The position numbers and the translations under genes were made by a program. A stretch of DNA of 38,811 bases from Akkermansiaceae bacterium. Lineage in GTDB: Bacteria > Verrucomicrobiota > Verrucomicrobiia > Verrucomicrobiales > DEV007. Numbering within the stretch: the stretch's first letter is position 1; each line of letters opens with the position of its first letter. The DNA lies in contig JACKQC010000031.1 in assembly GCA_024233085.1 (NCBI GenBank), positions 1 to 38,811 on the forward strand, written 5' to 3'. Positions 17,261 to 27,198 of the stretch are shown here, one piece after another. Under the pieces are notes generated by a model. It was not told the DNA's origin. It saw only the letters and a program-made list of their open reading frames with translations, and searched no databases.

Positions 17261-19684
17261 TCAGCGCCCGCTCCGGTCGCGCAGTTGGCGGATTTGCTCG
17301 AGCAGTTGAGCCGTCTGGGGATCGCCGGGATCGAGCCGGGCGAGCTGCTCGGCGGCGCGCATGGCCTCGTCGAAACGGCCCGCGTCGCGGCAGACGGTGG
17401 CGAGGCCGACGAGGTATTCGGCGTGGTTCGGCGCGAGATCGCGGGCCTTTTGCAGATAGGGCAGCGCCTCGTCGAAGCGGTTCAGCGAGTTGAGCGCCAC
17501 CCCGTAGAAATACTGCGCGCGCGGATCGTCCGGCAGGAGTTCGGCGGCCGAGGCGAGTTCGGCGAGGCCTTCGTCGTAGCGTTTCAGGCGGATCAGGTAA
17601 CGGGCGAGCGCGTCGTGGGCGAGTCCGCGGGAATGGCCGGTGTCGGCGGCGGCGACCGCGGCGCGGAAGAGCTCCTCGGCGCCGGCGAAATTTCCCTGGT
17701 TGTAGAGCATCTCGGCCAGGTTGACCCGCGAGGGCACGTGGTCGGGCTCGATGTCGAAGGCCTTGCGATAGGCGGCCTCGGCCTCGGTCGTTCGGCCCAG
17801 ATCGGCGTAAAAAAGCGCCCGTCCCATGTGGCCGGCGGCGCGGTCGGCGATGGCGTCCATCTTTTCGAGAAACTCCGCGGCGGCGCGGTCGAAAACCGCG
17901 CGCTGGTCCGGCGTCATCGAACCGGCGGCCGAGGCGAGCACCCGGGCGGCCTCGGCGCGGACGGCGCGGCGCCGGTCGGCGAGCAGGCCGGCGGCGATCT
18001 GGAGCCGCTGCGCGGGCTGGACGCTCTCCAGCGCGGAGAGCGCCTCGACCCGCACCATGGGATCGGCGTCATCGAGCCGGGCGGCGATGGCCTGGAGCGT
18101 TGGTTGCGAGGGGGACATTTGCCCCAGCACGGAGACGGCGGTCGCTCTCACCAGACCGGGACGCGCTGGGTCGGAGGCGAGGGCCATCAGGCGGTCGGCG
18201 GAGCCGGGCACGCCGTCGCGGGCGGCGGCGAGGATTTCGCCGTAGTGAACGTTGCGCGGCGTTTTTCCCCAGCGCTCGTCGAAGGCGGCGACAGCCCAGT
18301 CCACGTCCTTGTCGGTGTGGCACTGGTTGCAGGCGTTCGGCGTGCCCAGTTTCTTCGACAGGTCGGGGCGGGGAATGCGGATGCTGTGGTCGCGCCGCGC
18401 GTCGACCACCATGTAATTTTTCGTCGGCATGTGGCAGTCGACGCATTGGGCGCCGGCGCTCTCCGGCTGGTGAAAATGATGCGCCGGGCTGTCGTATTTC
18501 GCCGGCAGATGACAGCGCACGCACAGTGCGTTGCCGGTGGCGAGCGTCTTCATGGTGTGCGGGTGATGGCAGTCGGTGCAGCGCACGCCGCGGTGAAACA
18601 TCTTGCTCTGAACGAAGGAGCCGTAGACGTAAACCTCCTCCTTGATCTGCCCGTCGGGCTCGTACAACTCGGCGGACAGGATGGAGGGCGCGTGGGTGTC
18701 GTGAAAGGGTTGTCCGGCGACGAAGGATTTCTCCAGCAACTGCCGGTGGGCATGGCAGCGCGCGCAGGTCTCGACCTGCACGGCCGATTTCAAAGGCACA
18801 GTCCGTTTGGGCTGTCCGGTCGCGGGATCGACGAACCAGGCGCCGAGTTCGGGTTCGGACAGGGTGACGGCGAGGCCTTTTCCCTCGAGCCAGGCCGCGA
18901 GGTCGGCGGTTTCCGCGTCCGATGGGGCGGGCGATCCGGCGCCGGCGGCCCGGGCCTGAGCCTGAGCCCAGGCGATGTGTTCGGAGCCGGGACCGTGGCA
19001 GGCTTCGCAGCTCACGTTCATCTCGGACCACGCGGTCGCGTAGGTTTTCGTGTCGGCGTCGAAATTCTTCCGCAAATCGGTCGAGTGACAGTCGGCGCAC
19101 ATGTAGTTCCAGTTGAAATGGAGCTTCGTCCAGTGCAGCACATCGTCGGGCGGCACCTCCTCGTCGGGGTAGAGGTGGTACCACCGTTGGCCGCCCTCCC
19201 CGGCCGGGCGCGAGTCCCAGCAGATCTGCAGCGCCTGGTAGCGGCCGCCCGGAAAGGCGATCAGATACTGCTGCAGCGGATAGAAGCCGAAGGTGTAGTC
19301 GATCCGGTAGTCCGTCCGCTCGCCGCCGGGTCCCTCGGTGTTGACCCGGAATTCGTCGTCTTTCCGGTAAAACCGCGTCCGGTGACCGAAGTGCTCGAAC
19401 TCCACGCCGCCGAAGTCGCCCAGCACGGTGTCCGGCGTGGCCGGCTGCATCGCGCGGTGATGATCGCTCTGGAGCCAGTCGGCGAAGGGCCGCGGGTGGC
19501 ATTCCCGGCACGACTCCGCCCCGGTGTGGGTCGCGTTTTTCACCGCGTGATACGGCGACCAGGGCGCCTCCACCGCGCGCTGTCCCGCGGGCGGGTCCTC
19601 GTTTTTTCCACAGCCCGCGAGCGTCGCCAGCGAGATCGCGGCGGCGGTGGCGGGTCGAAAAAAACTGAAACGACACGGATTCAA
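17261..19684 (-). CDS. octahaem cytochrome c lipoprotein with HEAT-like and TPR repeats
   Basis: 807 residues. The N-terminus is a lipoprotein signal (LATLAGCGK, lipid on the cysteine near residue 25). Eight CxxCH haem-binding sites follow: CRECH, CADCH, CEACH, CARCH, CTDCH, CVRCH, CVDCH and CNQCH, within about residues 55-450. The spacing resembles the cytochrome c554/multihaem family. Next come alpha-helical repeats (about 480-590, HEAT-like) and a C-terminal TPR array (about 610-800, e.g. AEAAYRKAFDIEPDHVPSRV). It should sit on the outer face of a membrane and pass electrons between periplasmic partners, while the repeats hold partner proteins. No cytochrome c maturation genes are in the window. 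The ATG at 19684 gives the lipoprotein signal directly. Confidence 0.9.
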   Translation of the reverse strand: MNPCRFSFFRPATAAAISLATLAGCGKNEDPPAGQRAVEAPWSPYHAVKNATHTGAESCRECHPRPFADWLQSDHHRAMQPATPDTVLGDFGGVEFEHFGHRTRFYRKDDEFRVNTEGPGGERTDYRIDYTFGFYPLQQYLIAFPGGRYQALQICWDSRPAGEGGQRWYHLYPDEEVPPDDVLHWTKLHFNWNYMCADCHSTDLRKNFDADTKTYATAWSEMNVSCEACHGPGSEHIAWAQAQARAAGAGSPAPSDAETADLAAWLEGKGLAVTLSEPELGAWFVDPATGQPKRTVPLKSAVQVETCARCHAHRQLLEKSFVAGQPFHDTHAPSILSAELYEPDGQIKEEVYVYGSFVQSKMFHRGVRCTDCHHPHTMKTLATGNALCVRCHLPAKYDSPAHHFHQPESAGAQCVDCHMPTKNYMVVDARRDHSIRIPRPDLSKKLGTPNACNQCHTDKDVDWAVAAFDERWGKTPRNVHYGEILAAARDGVPGSADRLMALASDPARPGLVRATAVSVLGQMSPSQPTLQAIAARLDDADPMVRVEALSALESVQPAQRLQIAAGLLADRRRAVRAEAARVLASAAGSMTPDQRAVFDRAAAEFLEKMDAIADRAAGHMGRALFYADLGRTTEAEAAYRKAFDIEPDHVPSRVNLAEMLYNQGNFAGAEELFRAAVAAADTGHSRGLAHDALARYLIRLKRYDEGLAELASAAELLPDDPRAQYFYGVALNSLNRFDEALPYLQKARDLAPNHAEYLVGLATVCRDAGRFDEAMRAAEQLARLDPGDPQTAQLLEQIRQLRDRSGR

Positions 19685-19751
19685 AAGGCGGCCAGAGGAA
19701 ACCCGACTCGGCGCGGGGCGTCAAGGCCGGGCGGAAGGCATTCGCGCCGCG

Positions 19752-19794
19752 GACCCAACAGGGTTGAGTCGCCGACCATACCCTGTTGGGTCGG
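19752..19794. repeat. dispersed palindromic repeat, copy 3 (best conserved)
   Basis: GACCCAACAGGGT (19752-19764) pairs perfectly with ACCCTGTTGGGTC (19780-19792), leaving a 15-base loop. The loop itself carries GTC-GCC-GAC. The copy lies between the divergent cytochrome and DUF5069 genes, so it is not simply a terminator. Confidence 0.8.
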
Positions 19795-19847
19795 CCGCGG
19801 CGGCCTTCGGATTCCGCGAAAATGGCGCGATTGGCGGGAAAAAGGTT

Positions 19848-19877
19848 TTGAAGCGGGACCGCTTCGGGTTGTAAGCT
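19848..19877 (+). promoter_or_regulatory. candidate promoter of the DUF5069 gene with overlapping palindrome
   Basis: TTGAAG (19848-19853) and TAAGCT (19872-19877) are 18 bases apart; TGTAAG at 19870 is an alternative -10. The perfect palindrome GAAGCGGGACCGCTTC (19850-19865) lies across the -35 box and spacer, where a repressor could bind. An A/C-rich leader of about 80 bases follows. Confidence 0.35.
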
Positions 19878-19962
19878 CGGCACCCTTTTCAGAGACAGAG
19901 AGGCTCACTCGAAACTCGAAAAACCCAAACCAACCAACCCAAAACCACACTCTTCAAATATC

Positions 19963-20406
19963 ATGAGTAAGATCGTTCCTACCATCAGCTCCGGCACCGC
20001 CGGTCCCCTCGGCGTGCTTCACCTTCCGCGTTTGTGGATGAAGGCCTCGCTCGCCGCCGTCGGCAAGCTCCATGACGACTATCCCGCCATCGGCGCCGGC
20101 TACGACTCCATGGTGCTCGACGCCCTCGGTCTCGACAAGGGCGCCTTCGAGGCCTACATCAACGAGAACAAGCCCAGCTACATCCAGCTCGAAAACTGGG
20201 TCCTCGAACAGAAGGGCGGCTCGCTCGACCAGGCGAAGGTCGACGAACTCAACGCGGCCATCACCGGCTACATCCACGCCGACGACACCCGCACGGAAAT
20301 CCTCGCCGCGGCGGGACGTCCGGACGACGGCACCATCAAGGACGCCGTGAACCTCAACAACCTCGACGACTGGTCGATCTTTCATTCCCAGGAAATCGCG
20401 GGCTGA
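19963..20406 (+). CDS. DUF5069 family protein
   Basis: 147 residues, soluble, no signal peptide. The opening GPLGVLHLPRLWMKASLAAVGKL and the closing acidic/helical segments match DUF5069, a family frequent in Verrucomicrobia with no established function. The C-terminal part contains TGYIHADDTRTEILAAAG and NLNNLDDWSIFHSQEIA. The gene stands alone with its own candidate promoter, an A/C-rich leader of about 80 bases and the strongest intrinsic terminator in the window. Codons are almost entirely C- or G-ending and favour common choices (AAC, GAC, ATC, CTC). Together these suggest high, independent expression. No enzymatic motif is visible. Confidence 0.8.
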   Translation: MSKIVPTISSGTAGPLGVLHLPRLWMKASLAAVGKLHDDYPAIGAGYDSMVLDALGLDKGAFEAYINENKPSYIQLENWVLEQKGGSLDQAKVDELNAAITGYIHADDTRTEILAAAGRPDDGTIKDAVNLNNLDDWSIFHSQEIAG

Positions 20407-20454
20407 GCGGCCCGATGTTTCCGGGCATTGACCCGACCCACTCAACACTCACGG

Positions 20455-20486
20455 AAAACCCGGGCCTGGCGACAGGCCCGGGTTTT
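20455..20486 (+). terminator. intrinsic terminator of the DUF5069 gene
   Basis: A perfect 14-base stem (arms 20455-20468 and 20473-20486, core CCCGGGCCTG/CAGGCCCGGG) closes on a GCGA tetraloop. The right arm ends in TTTT and a T-rich stretch follows (TTTTCTTGTCTCTTTT). The matching A-run on the left would also allow function on the other strand. Confidence 0.93.
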
Positions 20487-20527
20487 CTTGTCTCTTTTCA
20501 AAAAGGAAAAAAATCCGCCGCCGCGCC

Positions 20528-20980
20528 ATGTTCCCCGAACATTACACGGTTCGCCTCGCCTCCTGGGACGACGCGGACGATCGCGAGGCGGCCATCGCGG
20601 TGCGCCGCGCCGTTTTTGTCGTGGAACAGTCCGTGCCCGAGGAACACGAGATCGACGGGCTCGACGGCGACTGCCGGCATGTGCTGGCGGTCGAAACCGC
20701 GACCGGCCGGGCGATCGGCACCGCGCGGCTGATGCCGGAGGGTCGCATCGGCCGCGTCGCGGTGCTGGCCCCGTGGCGGAAACGCGGTGTCGGCGCCGCC
20801 CTCTTGCGCCCGCTGATCGCGGAGGCCGGGCGTCGCGGCCAGGGCGCGGGCGTCCTGCACCTGCACGCCCAGACCTGGACGATCGGCTTTTACGAATCGC
20901 TCGGCTTCGCCGCCGAGGGCGACGAATTCGACGAGGCCGGCATTCCGCACCGGCACATGGTTCTGCGCGGGAGTCCGTGA
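20528..20980 (+). CDS. GNAT family N-acetyltransferase (YjcF/ElaA-like)
   Basis: 150 residues, one GNAT domain. The N-terminal signature VRRAVFVVEQSVPEEHEIDGLD is typical of the YjcF/ElaA-like branch. The acetyl-CoA pyrophosphate loop is GRVAVLAPWRKRGVGAALL (about 75-95), and the C-terminal IGFYESLGFAAEGDEFDEAG is also characteristic. It should transfer an acetyl group from acetyl-CoA to an amine; the acceptor is unknown. The gene starts 42 bases after the DUF5069 terminator, so it is probably transcribed separately. It converges on the dehydrogenase gene, with 31 bases between stops. Confidence 0.88.
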   Translation: MFPEHYTVRLASWDDADDREAAIAVRRAVFVVEQSVPEEHEIDGLDGDCRHVLAVETATGRAIGTARLMPEGRIGRVAVLAPWRKRGVGAALLRPLIAEAGRRGQGAGVLHLHAQTWTIGFYESLGFAAEGDEFDEAGIPHRHMVLRGSP

Positions 20981-21011
20981 CCGGCTCCGTCCTTCGAGAA
21001 AAGTCCGCGTC

Positions 21012-22019
21012 CTACTTTTTCGCCGCCTTCTTTTTCTTCGCGGGCGCCTTTTTCTTCGCCGGGGCCTTCTTTTTGGCGCCGTGGCGACCGGGAAAGGTCA
21101 GTTCGGCAATGCCGGACTTGTCGAGATCGCCGAGACCTTCCTTCACCATGAGCTGGTATTGGGCTTCGGTCGCGGTGTTGAGCGGGAGGCTCAGCTTGAC
21201 CTGTTTGGCGATGCCGCCGGCGATGCCGGAGTCCTTCGCGGCGTGCTCGGCGGAGAACCAGCAGTCGTGCTCGCGGGCGATCATGTCCCCGGCGTCGGTC
21301 TCCAGCACGCGGGAGTTGGCGCCGGTTTGCGAGAAGACCTCGCAGATCATGCCCAGATCGTGCCCGAGCGCGGCGGCGAGGCCGAGGCCCTCGGCGAGGC
21401 CGGCGGTGTTGATGTTCATGACCATGTTCACCAGCGCCTTGACTTCGGCGGCGCGTCCGGGGCCGCCGATGTAGCGCAGATTGACGCTGAGGTCCTCGAG
21501 CAGTTTCTTGCTCGACTTGAAGACTTTCTCGTCGCCGCCGATCATGAGGTAGAGTTTGCCTTCGCGGGCGTGGCTGATGCTGGAGGCCATGCAGGCCTCG
21601 AGGGCGTCGGCCTTGGCCTTGGCGCAAGCTTTTGTGACTTCGCGGTGGATGTCGGGCGAGAGCGTCGCGCAGTTGACGAAGACGCGGCCCTCGGCGCCCT
21701 GGAGCAGGTTGTCGCCCTTGCCCATGAAAATGGCGCGCATCGCGGCGTCGTTCGTGACCACGGTGAAGACGATGTCGGCCAGCGCGGTGACTTCGGCGAG
21801 GGTCTCGCAGGATTCGGCTCCGATCTCGGCGCCCAGCGCGTCGGCGACCGTCTTGTTCACGTCGTAAACGGCGGTGACCCGGTAGTTCAGGTCCTTGAGG
21901 CGGCGGGCCATGTTCGCGCCCATGCGCCCGACGCCCACGAAGGCGACGCGCTTTTTGCTGCCGGGGGACTTGGACTTCTTGTCCTTCGACTTTTTCTGTT
22001 TCTTGTCCTTCTTGCTCAT
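21012..22019 (-). CDS. beta-hydroxyacid dehydrogenase (HIBADH/NAD-binding 2 type) with Lys-rich tails
   Basis: 335 residues from the ATG at 22017-22019. A Rossmann nucleotide site VAFVGVGRMGANMARRL begins near residue 25, and the family lysine site lies in GGPGRAAEVKALVNMVMN. The layout (Rossmann plus all-helical domain) matches 3-hydroxyisobutyrate dehydrogenase-like enzymes, which oxidise short beta-hydroxyacids or reduce semialdehydes using NAD(P). The ends are unusual. The first 23 residues hold 12 lysines, and the last 21 repeat KKKAPA-type units with 12 lysines, like the tails of histone H1. Such tails suggest binding to nucleic acid or another polyanion. Starting further upstream would only add non-conserved residues. 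It lies 94 bases after the PLP-enzyme gene. Confidence 0.88.
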   Translation of the reverse strand: MSKKDKKQKKSKDKKSKSPGSKKRVAFVGVGRMGANMARRLKDLNYRVTAVYDVNKTVADALGAEIGAESCETLAEVTALADIVFTVVTNDAAMRAIFMGKGDNLLQGAEGRVFVNCATLSPDIHREVTKACAKAKADALEACMASSISHAREGKLYLMIGGDEKVFKSSKKLLEDLSVNLRYIGGPGRAAEVKALVNMVMNINTAGLAEGLGLAAALGHDLGMICEVFSQTGANSRVLETDAGDMIAREHDCWFSAEHAAKDSGIAGGIAKQVKLSLPLNTATEAQYQLMVKEGLGDLDKSGIAELTFPGRHGAKKKAPAKKKAPAKKKKAAKK

Positions 22020-22113
22020 GATGGGTGAAAGGGGTTGGCGGTTTCGGGTTGGTTTCGGTTCCGGGGAAGCATTTACCGGATTCGACGACCGGTCCAAGTC
22101 CTTTTTTCGCCGT

Positions 22114-23082
22114 TCATGCGGCCAGAATCTCCCGGTAGAGCGTGGCGTCGACGTTCCCGCCGGAGAGCACCAGCCCGAGGCGCGCGCCGCGGTTGCGCTC
22201 CCGTTCGCCGGGGAGCAGCGCGGCCGCCAGGGGAGCGGCCCCGGCGCCCTCGGCGACCTGGTGGCAGTCGGTGAAGTAATGCCGCATCGCCGCGCGGATG
22301 TCCGCTTCCGACACGCGCACGATCCGGGCGGCTTCGGCGAGAATCGTGGTCAGGGCCTCGGCGTTCGGCACCCGGCAGGCGACGCCGTCGGCGATGGTGT
22401 CGGGAATCGTCTCCGACGGCACGGGCCTCCCCGCCGCGAAGGAATCCGCATAGGTGGGCGCGCGCTCGGCGACCACGCCGACGATCTCGGTCGTGGCCTC
22501 CAGCCCGAGCGCCGCGCGCGCCATCGCCAGGCCGCAAATGCCCGAGCCGAGCCCGATCGGCACGTAAACCCGGTCCAGCGCCGGCGCGCCGCGCAGGAAT
22601 TCCAGGCCATACGTCGCGACGCCGCGCACCAGTCTTTCGTCGAAGGATGGCACGAAGTGCAGGCCGCGTTTCCCGGCGAGTTCGGCCGCAAAATCGAGCG
22701 CCTCGGCGAAGTCGCGGCCGTGCTCGATCAATTCGGCGCCGTGGGCCCGCATCGCGCGGTTTTTCTCGAGGCTGTTCCCGTGCGGCACGACGAGGGTCGC
22801 CGTCAGGCCCTGGGCGCGGGCGGCGAAGGCCACGCTCTGTCCGTGATTGCCCCGCGTGGCGGCGATCACGCCCGTCACCTCGGGATGCGCGCGGCGCAGC
22901 CAGTCGTGGTAAACGAGCCCGCCCCGGACCTTGAAGGCGCCGGTGGGCGGGTGATTCTCGTGTTTCACCCACACCTCGCCGCCGCAGCGCTCCCCCAGCA
23001 GCGGCCACGCGATTTGCGGCGTCGGCGCCAGCGTCCGGTAAACCACCGCCGCGGCCGACTCGATGTCGGACAATGTTTTCAA
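22114..23082 (-). CDS. threonine dehydratase-like PLP-dependent enzyme (fold type II)
   Basis: 322 residues. PLP would bind Lys51 in HPPTGAFKVRGG, the hallmark of serine/threonine dehydratases. ATRGNHGQSVAFAA provides the phosphate/Asn loop, PIGLGSGICGLAMA the glycine-rich phosphate loop, and LSGGNVD the C-terminal serine/glycine motif. It lacks the C-terminal ACT-type regulatory domain of biosynthetic IlvA, so it resembles catabolic TdcB-type or serine racemase-like enzymes. The likely reaction is deamination of threonine or serine to a 2-oxoacid. It lies 42 bases downstream of acs and could be co-transcribed with it. Substrate assignment is by family only. Confidence 0.88.
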   Translation of the reverse strand: MKTLSDIESAAAVVYRTLAPTPQIAWPLLGERCGGEVWVKHENHPPTGAFKVRGGLVYHDWLRRAHPEVTGVIAATRGNHGQSVAFAARAQGLTATLVVPHGNSLEKNRAMRAHGAELIEHGRDFAEALDFAAELAGKRGLHFVPSFDERLVRGVATYGLEFLRGAPALDRVYVPIGLGSGICGLAMARAALGLEATTEIVGVVAERAPTYADSFAAGRPVPSETIPDTIADGVACRVPNAEALTTILAEAARIVRVSEADIRAAMRHYFTDCHQVAEGAGAAPLAAALLPGERERNRGARLGLVLSGGNVDATLYREILAA

Positions 23083-23090
23083 GAAAGAAT

Positions 23091-23120
23091 CTGAAAACCG
23101 AAAACTGAACCCTGAAAACT
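23091..23120. repeat. short imperfect tandem repeat of CTGAAAAC type
   Basis: Three imperfect units of about ten bases based on CTGAAAAC fill the gap between the acs stop and the start of the PLP-enzyme gene. The stretch is A-rich against a GC-rich background. It could serve as an unstructured leader or be a remnant of a dispersed repeat. Confidence 0.4.
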
Positions 23121-23124
23121 TCGC

Positions 23125-25086
<1,962 letters not shown>

Positions 25087-25123
25087 GGATAAAAGGGACG
25101 GGAGGGGAATTTCGTGGGCCGAA

Positions 25124-25152
25124 ACGCTAGCAAGCCGGGCCCGGAGGCTCAA
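25124..25152 (-). promoter_or_regulatory. candidate acs promoter, TTGAGC-N17-TAGCGT
   Basis: On the minus strand, TTGAGC (25147-25152) and TAGCGT (25124-25129) are 17 bases apart. The -10 box is identical to that proposed for hupE. Transcription would begin near 25117, giving a leader of about 30 bases. Confidence 0.5.
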
Positions 25153-25193
25153 CCGTTTTCCATCCCGAATCGCGGGGCGGGGGGGAATCCCTC

Positions 25194-25236
25194 GACCCAA
25201 CAGGGTTGAGTCCGCGACCTAACCCTGTTGGATGAG
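25194..25236. repeat. dispersed palindromic repeat, copy 4
   Basis: GACCCAACAGGGT (25194-25206) pairs with ACCCTGTTGG (25222-25231); the outer end of the right arm has diverged. The loop (TGAGTCCGCGACCTA) is close to that of copy 3. It lies just after the minus-strand lipoprotein gene and upstream of acs. Confidence 0.75.
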
Positions 25237-25243
25237 CGGCGAT

Positions 25244-25747
25244 TCAGCGTCCCTGGCTGCGTTCCCAGGCGACGACCTTGTCGCCGGAAAACTCCACCGT
25301 CGCGGCGAGGCGCTCGCGGTAGGCGAAATCGTCCCAGAACGGGCTCCGGCATCCATAGCTGTGGCCGAAGTCCTCGATATACCCGTAGTGGCCGCCGTAA
25401 CCGTAGCCGTAGCCGACCCCGAGGCTCACCATGCCCGCCGCCGACTCGCGGTCGAACCACAGCCAGGTCTCGTTCGACTTTCCGTCGCGGCTGCCCTGCT
25501 TGATCTCGTGCGGCCGTCCCCAGGCGAGAAAGACGGCGTCCTTCGACATGCCCTCCTTCACCTTGCCCTGCCGGACGAGCGCCTGGTGGGATTCGGGCAG
25601 GGCGTTGAACAATGCCGGGTCGCGCTCCACGCGCCGGTCGACCGGCGACATCGTCTCGCAGCCCGCCAGGAACACCGCCGCGAGGGCGACCGCGGCCAGC
25701 CCGCGCCGGCATCGGGGACCGTCTTCGGGAGCGCGCTTCGGATGCAT
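25244..25747 (-). CDS. small lipoprotein of unknown function, SmpA/BamE-like pattern
   Basis: 167 residues from the ATG at 25745-25747, which gives a lipoprotein signal (ALAAVFLAGCETM, lipid on the cysteine). After a short linker, RQGKVKEGMSKDAVFLAWGRPHEIKQG recalls the first helical pair of SmpA/BamE-type lipoproteins, where a G-M-S-K-D-V/A pattern is common. NETWLWFDRES then fits the first strand. A Gly/Tyr-rich segment (GVGYGYGYGGHYGYIEDFGH, about 115-135) follows. Outer-membrane location is probable; a BamE-like role is only an analogy. Upstream in-frame ATGs would bury the signal peptide inside the protein and are rejected. It lies 61 bases downstream of asnS. Confidence 0.75.
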   Translation of the reverse strand: MHPKRAPEDGPRCRRGLAAVALAAVFLAGCETMSPVDRRVERDPALFNALPESHQALVRQGKVKEGMSKDAVFLAWGRPHEIKQGSRDGKSNETWLWFDRESAAGMVSLGVGYGYGYGGHYGYIEDFGHSYGCRSPFWDDFAYRERLAATVEFSGDKVVAWERSQGR

Positions 25748-25772
25748 CGGGTTTTCGGAGAAATTCACCCCC

Positions 25773-25799
25773 AATCCTGTTAATCCTGCCAAAAAAAGC
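25773..25799 (-). repeat. GGATTAACAGG element, left of asnS
   Basis: On the minus strand this reads GC, T-run, GGCAGGATTAACAGGATT. It is an inverted counterpart of the element at 27199-27222, and the two flank asnS closely. The repeated GGATT/CAGGATT units suggest a dispersed noncoding repeat; the position also fits an mRNA leader for the lipoprotein gene. Confidence 0.5.
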
Positions 25800-25808
25800 A
25801 AGGACGAT

Positions 25809-27182
25809 TCAAAACTCCGCCCAGCCGGGAACGCGGGGGAAGGGAATGACATCGCGGATGTTGGCGACACCGGTCACGAACATCAGCAGCCGCTCGAACC
25901 CGAGCCCGAATCCCGCGTGGGGCACGCTGCCGTGGCGCCGCAGGTCGAGATACCAGCCGTATTCCGCCTCGCCCAGGCCGTGCCGCGCGAGGTTGCCGGC
26001 CAGGCGGTCGAGCCGCTCCTCGCGCTGGCTGCCGCCGACGATCTCACCGATGCCGGGCACCAGCAGATCCATTGCCGCGACCGTTTTGTCGTCGTCGTTC
26101 TGTCGCATGTAGAAGGGCTTGATCTCCTTCGGGTAGTTGTAAACGGTCACCGGACACTGGAACCGCTCCTCGGTCAGGTAGCGCTCGTGCTCGGATTGCA
26201 GGTTGTGCCCGTACTCGACGGGAAACTCGAAGGGCCGGCCGCTGGCCCGCAGAATCTCCACCGCCTCCGTGTAGCTGACGCGCTCGAAGGGCCGGTCGCG
26301 GACGAATTCCAGGCGCGCCCGCAGTTCCTTGTCCACGAAGCGGCCGAAAAACTCGAGGTCGTCCGCGCAGTTTTCCAGGGCGTCGGCGACGAGGTGTTTG
26401 ATCATGGTCTCGGCCAGGTCCATGTCGCCCTCGAGGTCGCAGAAAGCCATCTCGGGCTCGATCATCCAGAATTCGGCGGCGTGCCGCGAGGTGTTCGAGT
26501 TCTCGGCGCGGAAAGTCGGGCCGAAGGTGTAGATGTTCGACAGCGCGCAGGCGAAAGTTTCCCCCTCCAACTGTCCGCTCACGGTGAGGTAGGTCGGTTT
26601 GCCGAAGAAATCCTCGGCGTCTTTTCCCGCCGCCAGGGCCGCGCCGTCGAGCGTGGTGACGCGGAACATCTCGCCCGCGCCCTCGCAGTCGCTGGCGGTG
26701 ATGATGGGCGTGTGGACATGGACGAAGCCGCGCTCCTGGAAGAAACGGTGGATCGCGTAGGCCAGGCGGCTGCGAACGCGGAAGACGCAGCCGAAGAGGT
26801 TCGCCCGCGGCCGCAGGTGGGCGATGGAGCGCAGGAACTCGAGGCTGTGCCCTTTTTTCTGGAGCGGAAAATCCTCGCCCGCGTTGCCGTGGACGAGGAC
26901 GGACTTCGCGACGATTTCGAAGGACTGCCCGCCCCCCCGGGAGGCGACCAGCTCGCCCGTCACCTCGACGGCGGCTCCGGTGCGCAGGTGGTGGATTTCC
27001 GTGTCGTAGTTCGGCAGCGAGGCGTCGGCGATCACCTGCACGCCCTTCACTGTGGAGCCGTCGTTGATTTCGATGAAGGAGAAGCCTTTCGCGTCGCGCT
27101 TCGTCCGCACCCATCCCTGGACGAGCACGGCATCGCGCGGCGCCTCGGCGGCCAGCAGGTCTTTGACTCGGGAGCGATCCAT
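25809..27182 (-). CDS. asnS: asparaginyl-tRNA synthetase
   Basis: 457 residues, class IIb. The N-terminal OB-fold anticodon-binding domain (about 15-110) contains VLVQGWVRTKRDAKGFSFIEIN. The catalytic core shows motif 2-like FRAENSNTSRHAAEFWMIEPE and motif 3-like GFGLGFERLLMFVTGVANIR. The ending PFPRVPGWAEF matches AsnRS and distinguishes it from AspRS. It charges tRNA-Asn directly. The ATG at 27180-27182 gives the expected length. No other translation genes are near. Short inverted copies of a GGATTAACAGG element lie on both sides. Confidence 0.96.
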   Translation of the reverse strand: MDRSRVKDLLAAEAPRDAVLVQGWVRTKRDAKGFSFIEINDGSTVKGVQVIADASLPNYDTEIHHLRTGAAVEVTGELVASRGGGQSFEIVAKSVLVHGNAGEDFPLQKKGHSLEFLRSIAHLRPRANLFGCVFRVRSRLAYAIHRFFQERGFVHVHTPIITASDCEGAGEMFRVTTLDGAALAAGKDAEDFFGKPTYLTVSGQLEGETFACALSNIYTFGPTFRAENSNTSRHAAEFWMIEPEMAFCDLEGDMDLAETMIKHLVADALENCADDLEFFGRFVDKELRARLEFVRDRPFERVSYTEAVEILRASGRPFEFPVEYGHNLQSEHERYLTEERFQCPVTVYNYPKEIKPFYMRQNDDDKTVAAMDLLVPGIGEIVGGSQREERLDRLAGNLARHGLGEAEYGWYLDLRRHGSVPHAGFGLGFERLLMFVTGVANIRDVIPFPRVPGWAEF

Positions 27183-27198
27183 GAGGGGTCAATATGGA

